Program-made: the position numbers and the translations under genes | Notes under the pieces: model-generated | Databases searched by the model: none | What the model was told of the DNA's origin: nothing | What the model saw: the letters and a program-made list of their open reading frames with translations, nothing else | In this document: piece after piece, positions 38,771 to 49,692 of the stretch | Layout of the letters: each line of letters starts with the position of its first letter | Position numbering within the stretch: the stretch's first letter is position 1 | Assembly: GCA_002794785.1 (NCBI GenBank) | Contig: NBBA01000009.1 | Span: 1,364,001-1,428,000, forward strand | DNA from: Coniferiporia sulphurascens | Lineage: Eukaryota; Basidiomycota; Agaricomycetes; Hymenochaetales; Hymenochaetaceae | Reading direction: 5' to 3' | Length of the DNA stretch: 64,000 nucleotides

Positions 38771-39823
38771 ACTGCGCACTAAATCGATTGACTCCTGAGG
38801 ATCTCATTGTCTGTTGAATGGTTTTGACGGGCGTCATGAATGAACATGGAAACATTTTTGCGCTTGGATTTTTTTGCTGCAATTTCCTGGGGAAATTTTA
38901 ATAGACCAACACTCGTGTAATTTGGGGGTCCTTGCTGGACAATAAGTAGTGCATTGAGCACGGAATTGGGTTATAACTAGTTATAACTGGTTATATAACC
39001 AGTTATAACCAGTTATAACCAGTAGTGACAGGGTGAGAACGAAAACAAATTTCATCACTAGTTATAACTAGTTATCATGCGTGATGACCAGATCTGTGCG
39101 AAAGCTCCGGCCGTAACGCGTGGTGATGGCTGTGCCGGTGCTTTTGCAACCGGGTTCATCACCGGTTATAACTGGTTATAACCAGTTATAACCAGCAGTT
39201 ATACCTTGCAATCGCCTCCCACAATCCATAATCAGTTATAACTAGTTATATGCAATTATAGGGTTTGTGGGAATAATCACAAATAATTACATTTAATTCA
39301 AAATAATTCAAAATAACTAGTTATAACTGCTTTGTCAGCAATTCATTGCAAATGCATGGATTTTTGTCCAATAAGGACCTCCATAGTGTAATGTTCCGAA
39401 ATGATCTATGCCACTGCCCTCCTCTAGTTATCAATTGTATACTGACTCGCATTATGTACTTCGCTCTTTATTTGATTTTCTGTAGACTAGAAGGTCGAAC
39501 GTGTTGCTTAAATCCTTAATTTGAAGTATGCATTCATGATGTCCTGATATTCGCGGAACTAGGACTCTGCACAGATTCAACCAAAGCTCTATGCATCCCT
39601 GCGGCCCGACGGTCACGCTTAACTAAGCCAGTGACACATGTACATGACTATGCGGCACGTGCCGACTAGAAACACGCGGTCACGCGCGGCTAGGTGCTCC
39701 AACGTCGTCGCGTCTTTCACTTTGTCGACGAACATCACAGCAGAATAGCTCTTGCCCATCCTATTCTTGACCAGACATCTACAAGTCTCCCACAATTTCT
39801 GGTGTGAATCCGTATTCAAGGCA
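38771..39823. other. spacer between FunK1 copies
   Basis: About 1 kb, AT-rich, with no gene. It holds the GTTATAAC cluster (38970-39327). From about 39640 it resembles the left flank of copy 1. Confidence 0.6.
38970..39327. repeat. cluster of the 8-bp palindrome GTTATAAC
   Basis: At least ten exact copies of GTTATAAC, which is its own reverse complement, start at 38970, 38980, 39002, 39012, 39061, 39165, 39175, 39185, 39235 and 39320. Several are spaced exactly 10 bp apart, so the local unit is A/G-GTTATAAC-C/T. Degenerate versions lie between. The long arms could fold as hairpins. This may be a non-autonomous mobile element or a decayed minisatellite; no coding frame is present. Confidence 0.85.
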
Positions 39824-42518
39824 ATGGACACTACGCACGGCGGTGGTGCATCTACAGGGCCTTCTGCGGTCAAACCTACGCATACCGATGTCGAATCCTC
39901 CTCGTCTTCATTCATGAATGCGGACTTGCCGTCGGGCTCTAAGTCTTATTGCAGCATCAACGAAACTACAAACACCGATGACGCAACTATGGCGACACTT
40001 CCCAACGTCCCGGTCTCTCTGCCCACCATTGCAGACGAGGAGGTATCTAAAGATACTCCCGTCAAAGCTAAACAGATTATGGAAAGGTATACTCACTGCG
40101 GCTCTGAAGCGGCAAAGGATAGCGCCCTTGGATACGCCCAAACTGCTTCTGTCAATGGATTCGAGGACTACTATCTTCGCGAAGCCAAGGCGATCCAGAC
40201 GGCGGAATGGCGGCGGTATAAGGTTTACTTCCTCAGAAATCTACAGGGAGCCACTAGTAAAAAGCAATTGTACTCTCTTCTCACCAAAATATCCTTGTCT
40301 GTTTGCAAAGGCAGTGTGTTCCTCCCTGCCAATATCAAACTAGTCCGACGACGGGTCTGATGCTCTGTTTAGAAGCCCGCTGTTTAGCGTTTTACGATAC
40401 GTCAGGCAAAGAATGTTTCAGCGGTTTTGAGGTGTCCAAGCTTCGACTAGATATTATTGTAAAGTGGGCTACGCACGTGAATGCTGCAAGAATAGTGCGT
40501 GGAAATACAAGTGGATTTGGGGTTCACTGGCACGAGATACAATCATTAGTGGGAGTCAAACAAAACTTCAACGATCGCTCACCGAGAAATCAAGCTGGTC
40601 AGTATCTGCATGTCCTGCCGCTTGAACTTCCGAGCCTGTCAGGAATGTTGTACTTGGCGCTGGATAAATTCAAATTTTATATCTACTGGTCCGATACGTC
40701 TGGTATCGTTCGGTCTCACCACCACGACATCACAGAGGACAAGAGCTGGGATGTGCTGTTTCGATATGTGTTGACTGTTGTCGAATCATTGGAAAATCTT
40801 CCTACGTGGGACCCTACTACGACGTTTAACGTTGAGAATCCTTCAAAGCCGGAGTGGGTTATTGCTAGCAACAATGAGGCATTGACCACATCTGATTTGC
40901 ACTCCGGGGCCGAATGCGTACTGGAGTTTGACTATAAACGTAGAGTCTTCCGGCGGACGAAATACAGGAACGTCTTGAAAACCAAGGGAGATTCACTGTC
41001 GAAGCGAACGAGTTTTCTCCAGGTAATAATGGCAATTTATGATGGCATCCAAGGTGAAGAAAGTGGTGGTCTCTGCCATTTTTGCTAATTTGCGATTAGG
41101 CCAACAAATACGCGTAAATGAAAAGAAAGTAAAGCATCGCGACGTTAGTAGGAACAAAATCGTTTCTAACCCTATCCATCACGATGCCAAACTGGACGGT
41201 ATACCGGGGACCAAATACATTAACCAAATTCTCCATTCCGACACGTGAGCCTCTCTTCTTAAAAAATCCCTGATTTTGTGCTTAATAAAGTGCGAAACTT
41301 AGGAAGCAATTTCGAGAAGAACATGCCCTGATCGACTGGGTCATTGCTACAGATCTAGGGGACAGAAATGTAGGGGATGCGCTTACAGATCGAATGGTAT
41401 GTTCTCGTACGAAATAACCTCTGTAGCCGTCTGACGAACGATGATGCAGGGAACACCGATGTTCGTTTCAATTAGTGCTGGAATCGGCACTATTAAACAG
41501 GGATCTCGTACGAGAGGAAAGTTTCCCAGACTAGAAGGCGAAGCAAAGCAGCTATATACACGGGCCTTCGGGCAAAAAAATTACGACGAATACATTGAAG
41601 CCGTGGAGCAAACCGCTGATTATATGAGGCCCGATGAAGTCAAGGATCCCCGATACAAACACGCTCCGTTACACGACATGGAGTCCTTTTTCTGGGTGCT
41701 CGTCTATGAATTGCTTTTAGCTTGGCCTGAGGACGAGGATAGATGTTTATCGCAAAACATCGCTAGCCTAGTCAAGCAATTCAAGGACCACAGTTTTTCG
41801 AAAGGGGGTATCGATTTCCGAGTCCACGTCCTCTTACAGAAGAAGGATTACTGGGAGGAAGTTCTACATCCACGATTGCGGTGCCTTGCTGGGGTTCTGG
41901 CTGATATGGCCGCATATTTTGCACCGGAGTGGGCGTTCTGGACTACTCTTCCTGAGGATCATGCCCACGAAGCTTTTAAGAGGCTTTTGTTTGCTGCCGC
42001 TTGGATCCTGAAGTCTGATTCAATTCCTTTACGTGCGAAGGAGAAGAATCTAATGCGATACTCAGACTCAATTCAACATTACTCACGTTGAGAGCACAAT
42101 GAATCTGACTCGCCGACCAAGTCTAACTTAAAACGATCGTATGCGGATATTCGTGGCGTACGGGAGGAGCATTTCAGTAAGAGGGGAAAAGGAGGAAGCA
42201 TGCTTCGCAAGACCGGTGGAAGTGACTCACAGTCTTCCACTTATATACAGTAAAGAGAAATGCTCCCCCGCCCTTGCTTCTAATAGTTTCTGGGAAACAT
42301 CGGAAGGCGACGATAAGGTAGCAAGCCCCCTGGTTGGTGGCTCCGCGTCTGGTCCACAAGACCACAGTCATCGTTCACAGCTTAATGGTAAACTTGGCAG
42401 CAAACGACCTTCGGCCGAGGGAAAGGAGAAAGAGTCTTTCTCACTTCCCATCGAATCTGAGCCAAAACAGACTTTGCGGAGGAGTGCCAGACTACGCGTT
42501 AAACCAGCAAGCCCTTGA
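39824..42518 (+). pseudogene. FunK1 protein kinase, copy 2 (internal deletion)
   Basis: Tandem copy of the preceding gene, about 3.9 kb downstream. It keeps TGG and CAA where copy 1 has stops. Relative to copy 1 it lacks 210 bp (70 codons) between VIASN and TTSDLHS, at 40871-40881. This removes the N-lobe segment with the probable catalytic lysine and the glutamate helix. The metal motif reads LIDWVIA rather than LIDWDNA, the catalytic loop is VKHRDVSRNKI, and a TGA at 42089 replaces CGC of copy 1, cutting off the Ser/Thr-rich tail. The frame change near 40360 is shared with copy 1 and may be an intron. A catalytically dead relic is most likely. Confidence 0.8.
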
Positions 42519-44073
42519 AGTAGGCGAAAGCTTGTATTTGCTATGGATATTTCTTGCGTATGTTCTCCTTTACTTTACGGATTACATTTAAATGTAAATA
42601 AAGAACGATTTAAAGCCACAAACTTTATGATAATCACGTGTCTAGTACAAAAGAAAGGATTCATAGACTCGTTATTTGAGTCTACGCATGCACGTGGGTG
42701 AGACAGGCTATGCTATATTATGATTGTGTTGGTGCGAAGGCGGCGAACATCAGGATTTTCTAATTTTAGATGCCTTAGCAGGTCTGCCGGCATGACCATC
42801 TCCGGGGAGTATAATACAAGGGGTACTAAATAAATCGTTGAAGGGATACTTAGTAGACGTTCTTTGTACGATTTTCAGTACCAATAACAGCTACTACAGT
42901 ATACACCATATGTCTTTACGGCATAGAACACAATATTTTTTTCTATACATTCTTTGTTTGCGGGAGGACAAGCCACAAGACAAATATGGTATAGTAGCAA
43001 TGATTTAATGAGAGGAAGAATTTGATGGATGTCCCGAAGCATGCGGGACAACGAGATGGCACACAAGGTAACTACATGTAGTACAAGAACGAAAAGATCG
43101 ATAATACTGAGCAGCTGAAGCAGAAACTTTAACAGGAAGATCGGACGTACAGATAACCACCATAGTGTGTGTACCCCCAAAGATATATCGGTACCAGGAT
43201 AAATAGAATCCACTAAATACCTTTTCCCCCGCCGGAGTAAATAACTTGAATCAGTATTAAGTGGACAGGCTGGTACATACTTCACCTCCACTGAAACAGC
43301 ATTCACCACTTGAGTCTTTTCATTTGAAGCAAAAGAACACGGCATTTCATATCATGATGCCCCCCTTATCCCGGGTTTGTAGGAGCGAAACTTCCACAAC
43401 ACACAGAAATGTTCTTGGGATTTAGATAAGCGAAAAATATTTTACCCGTCTGTGTTGTGTTGGTCACTTTTCAGCACCGCCTGCCGTCGTCTCCGGAGAG
43501 TGTGTAATGCGTATGTTGATGTTTCCATCATTGTATACAGTGATCCGAGTCTCTCGGAAACTATGGTGAGCTTTGAGTCTTCTTTTTTATGGCGGTATGA
43601 GCAATTCTTGTTAAGGTAAGGATACGGTAGGAACAGAACATGGACTACTCAGGCTCAGTGCCAGCAGGCATAGTTGAAATTGAATGGCGGAGAAAATGGA
43701 GAAAATATAAATTCGATTTTGCATTTATTTTAATTGTTTTGATAAGCAGCGCCGCGGAACAAAGAGCCTCTATGGATGACTTTGAGGGGTGTGTACAAGT
43801 GGCCAACCGCGTGCCGGTCAAGGTTCGGAGGAACGGGATGGAAACGAAGCCGCCGTCTGGGCCTTTTTAGGAAATCGGTGCTTACCTGCGCCCCCTCAGC
43901 GCCAAAAGTCATACTCGAACGTCCTACAACACGGTCGGCGTGGCGTAACGCACTCAGTCTTCTCCTTTTATCCGGCTTATCTTGCATAAGCGCGCCCCCT
44001 GAGGCCCTAACGATATCTCTCGCAGCCTGCAGACCACCGCATTCACCCCGGGATCCCTAGTACGCACACAACC
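42519..44073. other. gene-poor region upstream of SUMO
   Basis: 1.5 kb, AT-rich to about 43640. A minus-strand frame at 43345-42875 is hydrophobic but unsupported. A minus-strand frame at 43987-43730 (RPRRRLRFHPVPPNLDRHAV, 85 residues) is protein-like, sits divergently upstream of SUMO and carries a good donor (caggtaag, near 43885). It could be a small gene, but I cannot name it. Confidence 0.35.
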
Positions 44074-44654
44074 ATGTCTGACGAGGAGCAAAACGCACCT
44101 ACGCGGGAGGAGAACGAGGAGCACGTCCCGAAGACTGAAGATGCCAATGCGCCTATCAACATCAAGGTGTGTTCTAGGGGCTGCCACGCGTCGAGTTGGG
44201 CCGTTGAATGCTGAAGTCTTTGGATCACGCTAGGTTCTTTCAGCTGGCGGAGAGGAGGTGTTCTTCAAGATCAAACGGAGCACAAAGCTTAGCAAACTGC
44301 AGACTGCATACGCGCACAAAATAGGGAAGGAAGTCAGCACGATTCGGTACGACTGCTTTCTTTGCATTTCCGTCTCCGACTCGGAAATGAATGCCACCAC
44401 TAATTTGACTTTGGATGTTGGTTAGATTTTTGTACGATGGAGACCGCATCAACGAAGATGACACGCCTGCGAGTCTCGACATGGAGGAGAACGGTCAGTT
44501 CTGACTGTCAGTTTTTTCATCGCGACCGTGGATTGACAATTATCTTTAGACACGATTGATGTAATGGTTGAACGTAAGCACCTTCCCCTTATCGCGGTGC
44601 TGAGACAGTGCTAATTTGCCCACTTGTTTTACAGAGGTCGGAGGCTATGCATAG
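44074..44654 (+). CDS. SMT3: SUMO (Smt3) precursor
   Basis: Ubiquitin-like modifier attached to lysines of nuclear proteins. Five exons (44074-44166, 44234-44346, 44426-44493, 44550-44573, 44635-44654) give 105 residues. Sequence markers: acidic N-terminus MSDEEQNAPTREENEEHV, then INIKVLSAGGEEVFFKIKRS, TKLSKLQTAYAHKIGKE, RFLYDGDRINEDDTPASLDM and DTIDVMVEQVGG. The precursor ends YA after the diglycine, so a Ulp-type protease must remove two residues. The last two exons are only 24 and 20 nt. Complete and intact. Confidence 0.96.
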
Positions 44655-45376
44655 AGCCACCAGGGTCTATCCGGTCCTTACGTCTCCCTGCTATCATGTC
44701 ATTATTCCTCCACTCCAGTCTATTTACGCCGTCTTCACATCGCAGTGTACTCGAAGAATCCCAATTTCTCGCCTTTGCGGCTGTTCATTATTAGTGTTCT
44801 GAATACAACATAACCATTCTCTTGTTGTGTTCTCGTCCGAAAGCATAAAGTCCGCGATCCATCATCTCTCAGATCAGTGCACATCGATTTATCGCCCCTA
44901 CTGTTTAGTACTATTTTTCCCTCGTCTTTGTCGGGTTGAAGGGATAGGTAGATCGGGTCTCTACGCCAACAATCAGCTCTAATATGTCTTAGGGGCTCCA
45001 TTTACTTGTGCAGCACTTCTTCTAAAGTCCTGTAAAGTCCGAAAATCACGCGTGCGTCTGGTACTTGGCCAACAGTGGTTTAGTGGTTTTCAATAAGAAA
45101 CAGAAGTATTAAAGGCCGATTATTCAGGCTGTGCCCGGACGTGGTGTGCACACGACTGTGTATTATGGCAGAGAGAGGTTGCGGGAAGAGGGTTCAGAGG
45201 CGACTGGTGCGACCACTTGCCGTTTCTCACGCCTTGCGAGCAACCTCCACGTCGCACAGCAGACAGAGATAACGAGGAGCGGCCGTTGATTCGAGTGTCC
45301 TGTACGCTGTACCGTAGCTACATAGGCGTAGGCAGGCATTAGACTCGGAGTGGGCAAGGGTCGTCCGTCCTACAAG
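44655..45376. other. intergenic, SUMO / TFIIS
   Basis: 720 bp holding the SUMO 3' flank and TFIIS promoter. No gene supported. Confidence 0.4.
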
Positions 45377-46768
45377 ATGTCGGACGCCGTTGAGTTGAGA
45401 AAGCTCGCAAAAGAGTTGCAACACGCAGAATCAGCAGAGGTGCGCATCAAAGACACGAAATCCCTACATGACTCCGTTCACCCCGCTAGTCCAGTGCACT
45501 TACTTACTGATTGCTCTTTCGGGTCCTTTCCCACCTCACGCAGAAAATTGTCGATGTTCTGCGCATCTTGCAGAAGGACGCGGTAGTCACCGAGTCTTCC
45601 CTTAGGGTGCGCCGACAACGCCACCAATACCTGGGCCCTGCGCGCCCGCAGGCAATGACTGACAACCCTGGTTTGTACAGGAAAGCAAGGCAGGCCTTGC
45701 TGTTGGGAAACTCAGGTCACACGCCTCGAAGGATGTCGCTGACTTGGCGAAGGAACTCGTCAAGAAGTGGAAGAACGAAGTCGAGCGCCAGAAACAGGGC
45801 GGAGGGAAGAGTAGCACGTCCAAACAGGCCCCTCGTACGTCTGCGTTTCCATTCACTCTTCGTTCAGTTTTCGTCGCCAGACACTAAGCTATGCTTTTGT
45901 ATTTCCAATAGCTATGCGGAAGGCATCCGTCGCAGACTCGATTGGATCACCGACAACGCCCACAGGTTCATCATACGGCGCCTCCTTAGGGAAGGACCAA
46001 ACACGCTCTGCCAAGAGCGACGGGGTTGTCGTTAAAGCGACGGGCGATAAGAGGCGGGACAAGTGTATCGAATTGATATATGACTCCCTCTGCCTCGACT
46101 CTGACTCGCGTGAGTATTCCTAACTTCGCGATATACCACAGGCCAATTCTTAACCCCTTTCGCCCCAGCCAAGGAGCTCATTTTGAAAAGAGCAGTAGCC
46201 ATTGAAAGCGCCGTGCAATCTGATCTGGGCTCTACTCCGAAAGAGTATAATACGAAGATACGCTCGCTGTACCTCAATCTAAAAGACAAGAACAACCCCG
46301 GGTTGCGCAACAACATCGTCAGCGGTTCCCTTCCTATAGAGAAATTCTGCAAGATGTCCAGCCAAGTACGTCTTGCTGTCTCCTCAACCTCGACTGGGTC
46401 ATACTTACGTGTATATTGCGTGAATAAAGGAAATGGCTTCGGAGGATAGAAAGGCTGCAGATGCGGCTATCCAAGAGCAGAACCTCCACAAGTCGCTTGG
46501 TGCAGAAGACCCGCAAGCGGAAACGGACGCATTCCAATGTGGAAAGTGCAAGCAAAGGAAGACACGCTATCGTCAAGCGCAAACGAGGAGCGCCGATGAG
46601 CCTATGACTGTACGTCCAAATCCTCAGTTTCAATATTGACGATTGATAACCTTTCCCCTCTCAGACATTCGTGACGTGCGTGCCACTTAGTTGTGCATTG
46701 GTTATTGTACTAACTTGCTTGCTTCACCCAGCTGTGTTGTCTGCAACAACAGGTGGAAATTCTCTTGA
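45377..46768 (+). CDS. DST1: transcription elongation factor TFIIS
   Basis: Binds RNA polymerase II and stimulates transcript cleavage when the enzyme backtracks. The N-terminal LW/TFIIS-N domain reads MSDAVELRKLAKELQHAESA, KIVDVLRILQKDAVV, AGLAVGKLRSHASKDVADLA, KELVKKWKNEVE. The central domain has DKRRDKCIELIYDSLCL, AIESAVQSDL and LYLNLKDKNNPGLRNNIVSG. The C-terminal zinc ribbon is [26 protein letters not shown], then TFVTCVVCNNRWKFS, with all four cysteines and the acidic DE pair needed for cleavage stimulation. Six to seven introns, all in phase. Intact; its last exons are copied in tandem just downstream. Confidence 0.95.
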
Positions 46769-47895
46769 ATTTGGCGTCCTGCGCTTTTTCGCGCGTCCGT
46801 GGTGTTGATTACGGGATAGCCTTTAATTGGTGACCGCCCATGCCCCCCCTCCTTTGTAACTATGTCGGCGATTTTTTATGACCGTCTGAGGTCTTTTCCC
46901 GTTGCCTTACCTTAGCCTCCTCCTTATGTTTATCAGAGCTCGTTTGTATGATCTATTGTCCCTCATGCGTCTGATGTGAAATGGAGAGAACTCCACCGGG
47001 TGAAGCATAACAACCACGAGTAATGGATACAACGAAGGTACACCCAGACAAGTAGTTTATTTTGAAAAGAGCGGTAGTCGTAGAAACCACCCTGATCTGG
47101 GCGCGCTACCCCCGGGCCGAAAGACTCGGAATATAATATGATACGCTCGCTGTACTCAACCTCGAAAGCGAGAACGACCCCGCGGTGCCCTCCTATAGAG
47201 AAATTCTGCAAGATGTCCAGCCAAGTTCGTCTTGCTGTCTCCTCGGCCTCGATTGGGTCATACTTACATGTATATTACGTGAATAAAGGAAATGGCTTCG
47301 GAGGATAGAAAGGCTGCAGATGTGGCTATCCAAGGACAGAACCTCCACAAGTCACTTGGTGCAGAAGATCCCCAGGCGGAAACGGAAACAGACGCATTTT
47401 ATTGTGGAAAGTGCAAGCAAAGGAAGACACGGTATCGCCAGGTGCAAACGAGGAGCGCCGATGAGCCTATGACTGTACGTCCGAACTCTCAGTTCTAATA
47501 TATGGATGATTGTTGACCTTTCCCCTCTCAGACCTTCGTGACGTATGTGCCACTTGGCTGTGCATTCGGTAAATGTACTAACTTGCCTTGCTTCGTTCGT
47601 CCCAGCTGTGTTGTCTGCAACAACACGTGGAAATTCTCTTGAATTTGGCGTCCGCATTAATATTGTTGGTTTCGAATGTTGATTAAGAGGTGGCCTGGTA
47701 GACTCCTCGCCTCTGTAACTATCCCGGCGATTTTTATGACCCTCTGACTCGGGGGTCTAGCCTCCTTATGTTTATCAAAGAGCCCGTTAGTATGCCCATC
47801 GACCCTTATGCGTTTGATATGAAATGTAAGAAATCCCAGTCGTGGGAGCATAAAAACACTAGTAATGGATACAATAAAGGTACACAGACAAAGCA
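46165..47895. repeat. tandem duplication unit, TFIIS tail plus 3' flank
   Basis: Two direct copies of roughly 880 and 850 bp (about 46165-47045 and 47046-47895). Shared landmarks: ttttgaaaagagc (46181/47060), the [10 protein letters not shown] exon (46433/47292), the flank cctccttatgtttatca (46918/47761), and taatggatacaa near each right end (47022/47864). The right end of the second copy lies 23 bp from the PRP46 stop, so part of the unit is PRP46 3' flank. Confidence 0.8.
47046..47642 (+). pseudogene. TFIIS 3'-end duplicate (zinc-ribbon exons)
   Basis: Tandem copy of the last exons of TFIIS, offset by about 850-860 bp. The first duplicated exon (47050-47220) is out of frame and has lost about 25 bp. 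The next exons remain readable: [40 protein letters not shown], then TFVT-CVVCNNTWKFS. The four zinc cysteines and the DE pair persist, but the Arg of CNNRW is Thr and two residues (ET) are inserted. There is no N-terminal or central domain and no promoter of its own, so it is a dead fragment or an alternative tail. The downstream flank to about 47895 is duplicated too. Confidence 0.85.
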
Positions 47896-47917
47896 AGAGA
47901 GGCAGTGGGGACCCAGA

Positions 47918-49504
47918 TTAGTTTTGCTCAGCGTATATCTGTGAGAAGAAAAATGAGCAGGGATAGCAGCTGGTGGCTTACGCAAAGAACTAACCTTGAT
48001 AGTTTTGTCTGCGCATCCTGTGATGAGGCGGGTGCCCGTCATGTCAAACGTCGAACAGAATACCCCCGCTTCCGCCTCGAGCGAACCCGGCTGGGGAATG
48101 TCGTCCATATTTTGGAACGCAGTTCCGCTGTTGTAGTCCCACATTGTGATTGTTCCATTATCCCCTGAAGTTGAAGTTAGCAAAACAAAAACGGCTAGAA
48201 AGTTCCAAGGGACGTACCTCCTGAAAACAGTACACCCTCAGCGTTCACCGACATCGTGTTGATGATTGCATTATGACCCGAGAAGTTGAACGTGAAGGTG
48301 CCCTCCGGGCACTTCCACTTTTTGATATTGTTCCCGCCAGCCGATGCGCTCGCGAACGAGTACTCGGTCGGGTGCACTGCGAGCGCGCGCACGCTCTTCT
48401 TGTGGTGCGTGAGCGTCGCCATCGTCTTGCCCGCAGCGAGGTCCCACAGACGGACGGTTGTGTCCATACTGCCCGTAATCACCTGCGGGTCGCTCTCCTG
48501 ACACTGCACGTCCGCGACTGTCGCGGTGTGCCCTGCGAGTACGTGGATCTGCGCCTTCGTGCGCATGTCCCACACGCGCGCGGAGGCGTCGCGCCCAGCG
48601 GTGACGAGCACGTCGAGAGTCGGGTGCAAGCTGAGCGCGTACACACCGGAGAGATGTCCGTGATAGTGTCGAATGACCTTGTTTACTTCCAGGTCCCAGC
48701 ATTTTACCATCTGACCTTTGGGATTAGCCTACACGCCTTGCTTTGCGAATGAGTAACCACGTACTTTGTCCTCTCCGCACGAGAAGAGGTATGGATGCCG
48801 CGGTGACACAGCGAGGCCTCTCACAGTTGAAATGTGTCCAGTCAGACTCAGCTTCAGCTCGCCCGACGCCAAGTCCCAGACTTTGATAACACGGTCGCCT
48901 GCGCCGGTGACGAACCACTTGTTTCCGGGCTCCACCGCAACTGACCGTACCCAGCCCAAGTGCCCGGAGATGACGCGCATGAGCTTCCACTGCGGGTGGT
49001 ACGTCGGCTTGATAGCCCGCGTGGTTTTGTGCAGCGCGAGAGCCTGGGAGAGCGAGCTGCGCGATGCGAGAGTCGAGGGCTGTGCCTGGGGCGTCGTATC
49101 TATCTTTGCGATCATTCTCGAGGTCTCTGATGATGCTGCAAACAGACTTGCGTTTCATTATTGAGATGGGTAAAAGAAAACTGAGCGACGTACGGGCTCC
49201 TTCGATCATCTTCCGACCCGCACCTGGTCTTGAGGGCCCAACTGGACCTTGTTGAGATAGGAGCGCAGCAGGAAGCTGTTTGTAGTCTCTGTACTCGTCA
49301 TTGATCTTTACACTGAGACGCAATTTGGCGCTACAGAAAGAAGACCGTGTCAGAACTGAGCCGAGGACAAACGGGCTCGAAAACGGACCTCCTTTCCTCT
49401 TCCTTGCCGAAATCTGTTGAAGAGGCGAAGATGGCATGTGTGCGCTTCGTACTTGAGCGCACTAGAGGCTCCAGAGGTGGTAACGGGGCAGCTTCGACAG
49501 ACAT
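47918..49504 (-). CDS. PRP46: PRP46 / PLRG1, spliceosomal WD40 protein
   Basis: Core component of the Prp19-associated (NTC/Cef1) complex of the spliceosome. Start [20 protein letters not shown] (ATG 49504), then [19 protein letters not shown]. Seven WD40 repeats follow, beginning [20 protein letters not shown], with blades [97 protein letters not shown] and [13 protein letters not shown]. The last intron leads to KIYAEQN-stop. Introns keep phase where I checked. The first needs a weaker gtccgt donor, so the N-terminal junction is less certain. Head-to-head with the NAPE-PLD-like gene, 188 bp apart. Confidence 0.9.
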
Positions 49505-49692
49505 TCGTAAAGGCGAGAGAGAGAGAACTTGGGCTTCAATGGAGAAGCTCGGACACGCCGATGTCCGATTTCCTTTTTTGTCGATGGCGCAAATCCTCCG
49601 GTCAAGCCGTCATCGAGTCTGCACTCGAAAGCACCACTCATAAGTACTGGCACACTTGCCATCTCAACTGAATACATGTGAACTGCCCCCTG
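49505..49692. promoter_or_regulatory. 188-bp bidirectional promoter, PRP46 / NAPE-PLD
   Basis: The shortest divergent gap in the window. Both genes must share it or use promoters that overlap the neighbour's transcript. It contains a gagagagaga run (49515-49525). Confidence 0.5.

Noticed and set aside
42875..43345. 156-codon minus-strand frame with hydrophobic stretches
   Set aside because: Sits in AT-rich DNA, has no domain, no splice or promoter support; hydrophobicity is explained by AT-rich codons.
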